This document shows, in pieces, positions 48,571 to 52,838 of a stretch of DNA of 52,838 bases. Numbering within the stretch: the stretch's first letter is position 1; the number at the start of each line of letters is the position of its first letter. The notes under the pieces are model-generated. The model saw only the letters and a list, made by a program, of their open reading frames with translations, had not been told where the DNA came from and searched no databases. Source of the DNA: an uncultured Collinsella sp. (lineage in GTDB: Bacteria > Actinomycetota > Coriobacteriia > Coriobacteriales > Coriobacteriaceae). The translations under genes and the position numbers were made by a program. The DNA is taken from positions 1 to 52,838 of the forward strand of contig CAKTWK010000014.1 of assembly GCA_934630735.1 (NCBI GenBank). Direction: 5' to 3'.

Positions 48571-48646
48571 GTCAGCAATAACGCCTCACACGGAGGGGCG
48601 CTAACGAATCGGCCCTGACAGGGGCCCGAAAGAAAGGTAGGAGGCC

Positions 48647-49888
48647 ATGACGAAAGGTCTGCACGTGCCTTCCGAGATCGGCAAGCTCAGGAAGGTCTGC
48701 CTGCACCGTCCCGGCGACGAGCTCCTCAACCTGCCGCCCGACGAGCTCGAGCGACTCCTGTTCGACGACGTTCCGTTCCTGGAGGTCGCACAGCAGGAGC
48801 ACGACACCTTCGCCCAGATCCTGAGGGACCAGGGCGTGGAGGTCCTCTACCTCGAGAACCTCGTCGCCGAGGTGTTCGACCAGGTCCCCGGCGCCCGCGC
48901 CGAGTTCACCGACCAGTACATCGCCGAGGCCGGCATCCGCGGCCAGCACATGCCGCAGATCGTCCGCGAGAAGCTGGACTCCATCGAGGACAACCTCGAG
49001 TTCGTCAAGAAGACCATGGCCGGCATGACCAAGGCCGAGATCGACATGCCCCTCACGGCGTCCACGACCCTCGACTCCCTGGTCAACTCCGAGTCCGAGT
49101 CCGACCTGATCATCGACCCGATGCCCAACCTCTACTTCACCCGCGACCCGTTCGCGGTCGTCGGCGAGGGCGTCAACCTCAACCGCATGTACTCGGTCAC
49201 CCGCAACCGCGAGACCCTGTACGGCAAGTACGTCTTCAAGTACCACCCCGACTACAAGGACGTCTCCCTGTACTTCCGCCGCGACTGCCAGTTCCACACC
49301 GAGGGCGGCGACGTGCTGAACATCAACGAGAAGACCCTCGCCGTCGGCATCTCCCAGCGCACCCAGGCCGCCGCTATCGACGTCATGGCCCAGAACATCT
49401 TCTGGAACTCCGACTCCAAGGTCGAGCGCATCCTGGCCTTCGACATCCCGGTCTCGCGCGCCTTCATGCACCTCGACACGGTCTTCACCCAGATCGACGT
49501 CGATAAGTTCACGATCCACCCCGCCATCATGGGCACCCTGCGCGTCTACGAGCTGACCGCCGGCAAGAACCCGGGCGACGTGAACATCCGCCTGATCGAG
49601 GACACCCTCGAGCACGTCCTGGAGGACGCCACCGGCGTCGACCAGGTCAAGCTGATCCCCTGCGGCGGCGGCGACCCGATCGCGGCCTCCCGCGAGCAGT
49701 GGAACGACGGCTCCAACACCCTGTGCGTCGAGCCCGGCAAGATCTGCGTCTACGCCCGCAACACCGTCACCAACGACGTGCTGTACAAGGAGGGCCTGGA
49801 CCTTCTCGTCGTGCCCTCCGCCGAGCTCTCCCGCGGCCGCGGCGGCCCGCGCTGCATGAGCATGCCCTTCTGGCGCGAGGACCTCTAA
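48647..49888 (+). CDS. arcA: Arginine deiminase, copy 2
   Basis: This protein is residue-for-residue identical to copy 1 (413 residues, Cys403 in 'GGPRCMSMPF'), and the DNA appears identical from about 45462/48552 through the stop codon, including the leader and ribosome site. Sequence diverges at once after the stop. It is followed by the ornithine carbamoyltransferase gene 105 nt downstream and by the antiporter, so this copy lies in the canonical ADI cluster order. Both copies should be active. Exact identity implies recent duplication or ongoing gene conversion. Confidence 0.95.
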   Translation: MTKGLHVPSEIGKLRKVCLHRPGDELLNLPPDELERLLFDDVPFLEVAQQEHDTFAQILRDQGVEVLYLENLVAEVFDQVPGARAEFTDQYIAEAGIRGQHMPQIVREKLDSIEDNLEFVKKTMAGMTKAEIDMPLTASTTLDSLVNSESESDLIIDPMPNLYFTRDPFAVVGEGVNLNRMYSVTRNRETLYGKYVFKYHPDYKDVSLYFRRDCQFHTEGGDVLNINEKTLAVGISQRTQAAAIDVMAQNIFWNSDSKVERILAFDIPVSRAFMHLDTVFTQIDVDKFTIHPAIMGTLRVYELTAGKNPGDVNIRLIEDTLEHVLEDATGVDQVKLIPCGGGDPIAASREQWNDGSNTLCVEPGKICVYARNTVTNDVLYKEGLDLLVVPSAELSRGRGGPRCMSMPFWREDL

Positions 49889-49900
49889 GTCTTTCCGTTT

Positions 49901-49948
49901 CCGGTGCGGTCCCCCTACAACCGCACCGGCTTCGCCCGTTAAACGGGC
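49901..49948 (+). terminator. Hairpins between arcA2 and the OTC gene
   Basis: CCGGTGCGGT / ACCGCACCGG (49901-49910, 49920-49929) and GCCCGTT/AACGGGC (49934-49948). No poly-T follows the first, so partial termination or mRNA processing between arcA2 and OTC is plausible. Confidence 0.5.
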
Positions 49949-49993
49949 AACACTGATACTTACGTAATTCATTTCTTCGAAAGGAATCGAACC

Positions 49994-50989
49994 ATGGGTG
50001 TTAACCTCTCCGGCCGTAGCTTCCTCAAGCTTCTCGACCTCACCACCGAGGAGATCGAGTACCTGCTCAAGCTCTCCAAGAACTTCAAGGACATGAAGCG
50101 CGCTGGCGTTCCGCACCGCTATCTCGAGGGCAAGAACATCGTTCTGCTCTTCCAGAAGACCTCCACTCGTACCCGCTGCGCCTTTGAGGTCGGCGGCATG
50201 GATCTGGGCATGGGCGTCACCTACCTCGATCCGGGTTCGTCGCAGATGGGCAAGAAGGAGTCCATCGAGGATACCGCCCGCGTTCTCGGCCGCATGTATG
50301 ATGGCATCGAGTTCCGTGGCTTTGCCCAGGACGACGTCGAGGAGCTCGCTGCTAAGTCCGGCGTGCCCGTGTGGAACGGCCTGACCACTGAGTGGCATCC
50401 CACCCAGATGCTCGCCGACATCCTGACCGTCCAGGAGAACTTCAACTACGACATCAAGGGCAAGACCCTCGTCTTCATGGGTGACTGCAAGAACAACGTT
50501 GCTCGCTCCCTCATGGTCGTCTGCTCCAAGCTCGGCATGAACTTCGTGGCCTGCGGCCCCGAGGAGTGCATGCCCGCCGATGACGTCATCGAGGCCTGCA
50601 AGCCCATCGCCGAGGCCAACGGCTGCACCATCAAGCTGACCACCGACGTCAAGGACGGCGTCGCCGGTGCCGACGTTCTCTACACCGACGTGTGGGTCTC
50701 CATGGGCGAGCCCGACGAGGTTTGGGCCGAGCGCATCGCTCAGCTCACCCCGTATCGTGTCACCTCCGAGGTCATGGCTATGGCCAACCCGGGTGCCATC
50801 TTCCTGCACTGCCTGCCCAGCTTCCACGACACCAACACCACCATTGGCGCCGAGAAGTGCGAGCAGTTCGGCATCACCGAGCAGGAGGTCACCGACGAGG
50901 TCTTCGAGAGCCCCGCTTCCAAGGTCTTCGACGAGGCCGAGAACCGCATGCACACCATTAAGGCTGTCATGTACGCCACGCTCAAGTAA
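49994..50989 (+). CDS. arcB: Ornithine carbamoyltransferase (catabolic, ArcB-like)
   Basis: A 331-residue OTC. 'FQKTSTRTRCAFEVGGMDLG' (carbamoyl-phosphate site STRTR), 'WNGLTTEWHPTQMLADILT', 'MGDCKNNVARSLM' and 'FLHCLPSFHDT' (catalytic Cys) are present. In this position, between arginine deiminase and an antiporter, it most likely splits citrulline to ornithine and carbamoyl phosphate in fermentation; a biosynthetic role cannot be ruled out. The usual carbamate kinase is not in the window. Codon bias is strong. The ATG follows GAAAGGA. Confidence 0.94.
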   Translation: MGVNLSGRSFLKLLDLTTEEIEYLLKLSKNFKDMKRAGVPHRYLEGKNIVLLFQKTSTRTRCAFEVGGMDLGMGVTYLDPGSSQMGKKESIEDTARVLGRMYDGIEFRGFAQDDVEELAAKSGVPVWNGLTTEWHPTQMLADILTVQENFNYDIKGKTLVFMGDCKNNVARSLMVVCSKLGMNFVACGPEECMPADDVIEACKPIAEANGCTIKLTTDVKDGVAGADVLYTDVWVSMGEPDEVWAERIAQLTPYRVTSEVMAMANPGAIFLHCLPSFHDTNTTIGAEKCEQFGITEQEVTDEVFESPASKVFDEAENRMHTIKAVMYATLK

Positions 50990-51005
50990 GAGCATCTAGC
51001 ATCTC

Positions 51006-51042
51006 GCTCGGGGTGTATTGCTGCACACCCCGAGCGGTTTTA
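51006..51042 (+). terminator. Terminator after the OTC gene
   Basis: GCTCGGGGTGT / ACACCCCGAGC (51006-51016, 51025-51035) followed by GGTTTTATC. It separates OTC from the antiporter gene. Confidence 0.85.
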
Positions 51043-51136
51043 TCTGGTAAAAATCTCGCATCAAGCGGCAGGCACGGCACGGAAGAGCCGCTTCGGGCGA
51101 GATCAGTAAATGATTTATGAAGGGGGGATGAGAACT

Positions 51137-52615
51137 ATGACTGAGACCGCTAAGAAAAAGCGCGGTATGCCTTCATCGTTCACCATTCTTCTTGCTCTGC
51201 TGGCAATTGTTGCAGTGATTACCGTTATCGTCTCCGGCACGTCCGGCGGCGCGGTTACTGCCGCCCGTCTGAGCGATTTCTGCACCGCCCCGATTCTGGG
51301 CTTCGCTGACGCTCTGCCCGTCTGTCTCTTCGTTATGATCCTCGGCGGCTTCCTCGGCATGATGACCGAGACCGGCGCCCTGGACAACGGCATTGCCGTT
51401 CTGGTGCAGAAGCTTAAGGGCAATGAGATCATGCTCATTCCCGTGCTGATGCTCATCTTCTCCCTCGGTGGTACCACCTATGGTATGTGCGAGGAGACCG
51501 TTCCTTTCTACGCCCTGCTCGCCGCTACCATGATGGCCGCTGGCTTCGACCCCATGGTCGGTGCCGCTACCGTCCTGCTCGGCGCTGGCTGCGGCTGCCT
51601 GGGCTCCACGGTTAACCCGTTCGCCGTCGGCGCTGCCGTCGACGCTCTGACCGGCGTTGGCATTGAGGTCAACCAGTCCATCATCATCGGCCTCGGTGCC
51701 GTCCTGTGGATTGTCACTACCGCTATGTCCATCTTCTTCGTGATGAGCTACGCCAAGAAGGTCAAGGCTGACAAGGGTTCCACCATCCTGTCGATGCAGG
51801 AGCTCAAGGACGCCGAAGAGGCTCACGGCAAGGCTGCTTCCGAGGTCCACAAGGAGGTCAAGCTCACCGGTCGTCAGAAGGGTGTTCTGATCGCCTTCGC
51901 CTTCACCTTCGTCGTCATGATCGTCGGCTTCATCCCGCTGGCAGACCTTAACGAGGGCGTCGCCAACTTCTTCGACGCCGGCGCTGTCTACGACGCCGAT
52001 GGTAACACCGTCGTCCAGGGCTGGTCTGCCCTGATCACCGGCCTGCCCATTGGTCAGTGGTACTTCGACGAGGCTTCCACCTGGTTCTTCCTCATGGCCG
52101 TCCTGATCGGTATCATCGGTGGCCTGTCCGAGAAGCAGATCGTCAACACCTTCATCACCGGCGCTGCCGACATGATGTCCGTTGTTCTCGTCATCGCCCT
52201 TGCCCGTGGTATCTCCGTCCTCATGGCTAACACCGGCCTCGACGTCTACGTCCTCGACGCTGCCGCCAATGCTCTGTCTGGCCTGTCCGGCGTGATCTTC
52301 GCTCCCATGAGCTTCCTGGTCTACTTCGGCCTGTCCTTCCTGATCCCCTCGACCTCCGGTATGGCTACCGTCTCCATGCCCATCATGGGACCGCTGGCTG
52401 TCAAGCTCGGCTTCTCGCCCGAGGTCATGGTCATGATCTTCTCCGCCGCCATCGGCGTTGTGAACCTGTTCACCCCGACCTCCGGCGCCATCATGGGCGG
52501 TCTCGCTCTGGCCAAGATCGAGTGGACGACCTGGCTCAAGTTTGCGCTTAAGCTCATCGTTGCCCTCTCCGTCGTCTGCGCCGTCATTCTGACCGTCGCT
52601 TGCGTGATGCTCTAA
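51137..52615 (+). CDS. arcD: ArcD/YfcC family basic amino acid antiporter
   Basis: A 492-residue membrane protein with about 12 helices. 'GGTTYGMCEETVPFYALLAATMM' and 'GCGCLGSTVNPFAVG' (in part) in the first half and 'SFLIPSTSGMATVSMPIMGPL' and 'FTPTSGAIMGGLALAKIEW' in the second half are the twin re-entrant motifs of the YfcC/DcuC (UPF0126-unrelated) family, in which ADI-linked members exchange arginine for ornithine. Its location after OTC supports that role. The start is ATG 51137, 9 nt after a GGGGGG run; ATG 51128 touches the run directly and is less likely. Strong codon bias. Confidence 0.85.
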   Translation: MTETAKKKRGMPSSFTILLALLAIVAVITVIVSGTSGGAVTAARLSDFCTAPILGFADALPVCLFVMILGGFLGMMTETGALDNGIAVLVQKLKGNEIMLIPVLMLIFSLGGTTYGMCEETVPFYALLAATMMAAGFDPMVGAATVLLGAGCGCLGSTVNPFAVGAAVDALTGVGIEVNQSIIIGLGAVLWIVTTAMSIFFVMSYAKKVKADKGSTILSMQELKDAEEAHGKAASEVHKEVKLTGRQKGVLIAFAFTFVVMIVGFIPLADLNEGVANFFDAGAVYDADGNTVVQGWSALITGLPIGQWYFDEASTWFFLMAVLIGIIGGLSEKQIVNTFITGAADMMSVVLVIALARGISVLMANTGLDVYVLDAAANALSGLSGVIFAPMSFLVYFGLSFLIPSTSGMATVSMPIMGPLAVKLGFSPEVMVMIFSAAIGVVNLFTPTSGAIMGGLALAKIEWTTWLKFALKLIVALSVVCAVILTVACVML

Positions 52616-52717
52616 GTACCCCTTGGGTACCCCACGGAAACCTTGACGATCCTGTAAAGGATCATCTGGTCATCGTCTGTCCGGTGGGGTCAACCCACCG
52701 GTAGACTCCTACCTTTA

Positions 52718-52753
52718 GCCCCCTCCCGTTCCGTGCGCGGGAGGGGGCGCTCT
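52718..52753 (+). terminator. Terminator after the antiporter gene
   Basis: GCCCCCTCCC / GGGAGGGGGC (52718-52727, 52739-52748) followed by GCTCTTGTGTT. Smaller hairpins (GTACCC/GGGTAC near 52617-52631, CCGGTGGG/CCCACCGG near 52681-52701) lie between it and the stop codon. Confidence 0.85.
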
Positions 52754-52756
52754 TGT

Positions 52757-52838
52757 GTTCCGGCGTTTTACCAAACGCCGGAACCACTCGACGCTGCAAG
52801 CCCGCCAGAGCGGCAATCTGACGTTCAATCGTCGGGCA
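52757..52838. repeat. Nested palindromic element, core-I family (copy C, cut by window end)
   Basis: Hairpin module GTTCCGGCGTTT/AAACGCCGGAAC (52757-52768, 52773-52784), then CTCGACGCTGCAA as in copy B, then left outer arm GCCCGCCAGAGC (52800-52811) and 28 bp (52807-52834) identical to copy B. The right half lies beyond the window. Confidence 0.75.

Noticed and set aside
45557..49888. arcA duplication as an assembly artefact
   Set aside because: The flanks of the two copies are completely different and carry distinct promoters, genes and terminators, so a real duplication is more likely.
48572..50995. 807-codon open frame on the minus strand across arcA2 and OTC
   Set aside because: It is antisense to two genes with clear motifs, and its valine/leucine/glycine-rich translation reflects GC-rich codon bias. 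The same frame appears opposite arcA1.

Overview
The window looks like a chromosomal segment of a GC-rich (about 60%) anaerobic actinobacterium of the class Coriobacteriia, most like Collinsella. This rests on protein style, the gene set (acetyl-type lysine/DAP genes, arginine deiminase fermentation, acetate kinase/Pta, ECF transporter, D-aspartate cell-wall genes, sortase substrate) and strong C/G-ending codon bias in catabolic genes. No search was run, so the genus is an inference. I saw no rRNA, tRNA, CRISPR array, transposase or phage gene.

Layout. 150-4220 (minus): a lysine/DAP operon, lysA-dapA (one fused ORF) > dapB > dapH, preceded by a lysine riboswitch at about 4023-4179. A divergent M20 amidohydrolase (4330) could be the acetyl-DAP deacetylase this pathway needs. 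5533-6214: higBA toxin-antitoxin. 6239-9209: small membrane protein, lipoprotein, HTH protein and a membrane Ser/Thr kinase. 9247-13569: PcsB-like wall protein, MOSC protein, and a D-aspartate ligase/racemase pair. 13695-17930 (minus): an ECF transporter operon with two S components, a fused double ATPase and a T subunit, led by a 22-codon peptide with three consecutive Trp codons and an attenuator-type terminator. 18051-21321 (minus): LPXTG-anchored C69 dipeptidase, then a lipid kinase with a 30-residue membrane protein. 21420-27986: RNase D, YugP-type protease, xseAB, HIT protein, LysR regulator and MFS exporter. 28089-31939: two tandem acetate kinases facing a convergent pta. 32172-34398: glf and a glycosyltransferase. 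34771-36994 (minus): P1 peptidase, Maf, DJ-1. 37200-41026: two zinc-ribbon membrane proteins (one a lower-GC extracellular propeller-like protein) and a large membrane protein. 41075-45003 (minus): RlmD-type methyltransferase and polyphosphate kinase. 45043-52615: arginine deiminase region with two identical arcA genes, an aminotransferase between them, catabolic OTC and an ArcD/YfcC-type antiporter.

The genes fit an amino-acid-fermenting gut anaerobe: arginine gives ornithine plus carbamoyl phosphate, acetyl-CoA gives acetate plus ATP through Pta/Ack, and ECF uptake brings in a tryptophan-related nutrient. D-Asp ligase/racemase, Glf and the wall proteins maintain the envelope.

The most unusual signals are: (1) the Trp-codon leader on a two-S-component ECF operon; (2) the LysA-DapA fusion with an internal Shine-Dalgarno, under a lysine riboswitch; (3) several large nested palindromes in intergenic DNA, with family-conserved cores and locus-specific but perfectly complementary outer arms; (4) the identical arcA pair, whose identity stops at the stop codon, with shared TGAACGGTA-type sites far upstream and next to each promoter; (5) the first of two tandem acetate kinases with changes at two conserved active-site motif positions.
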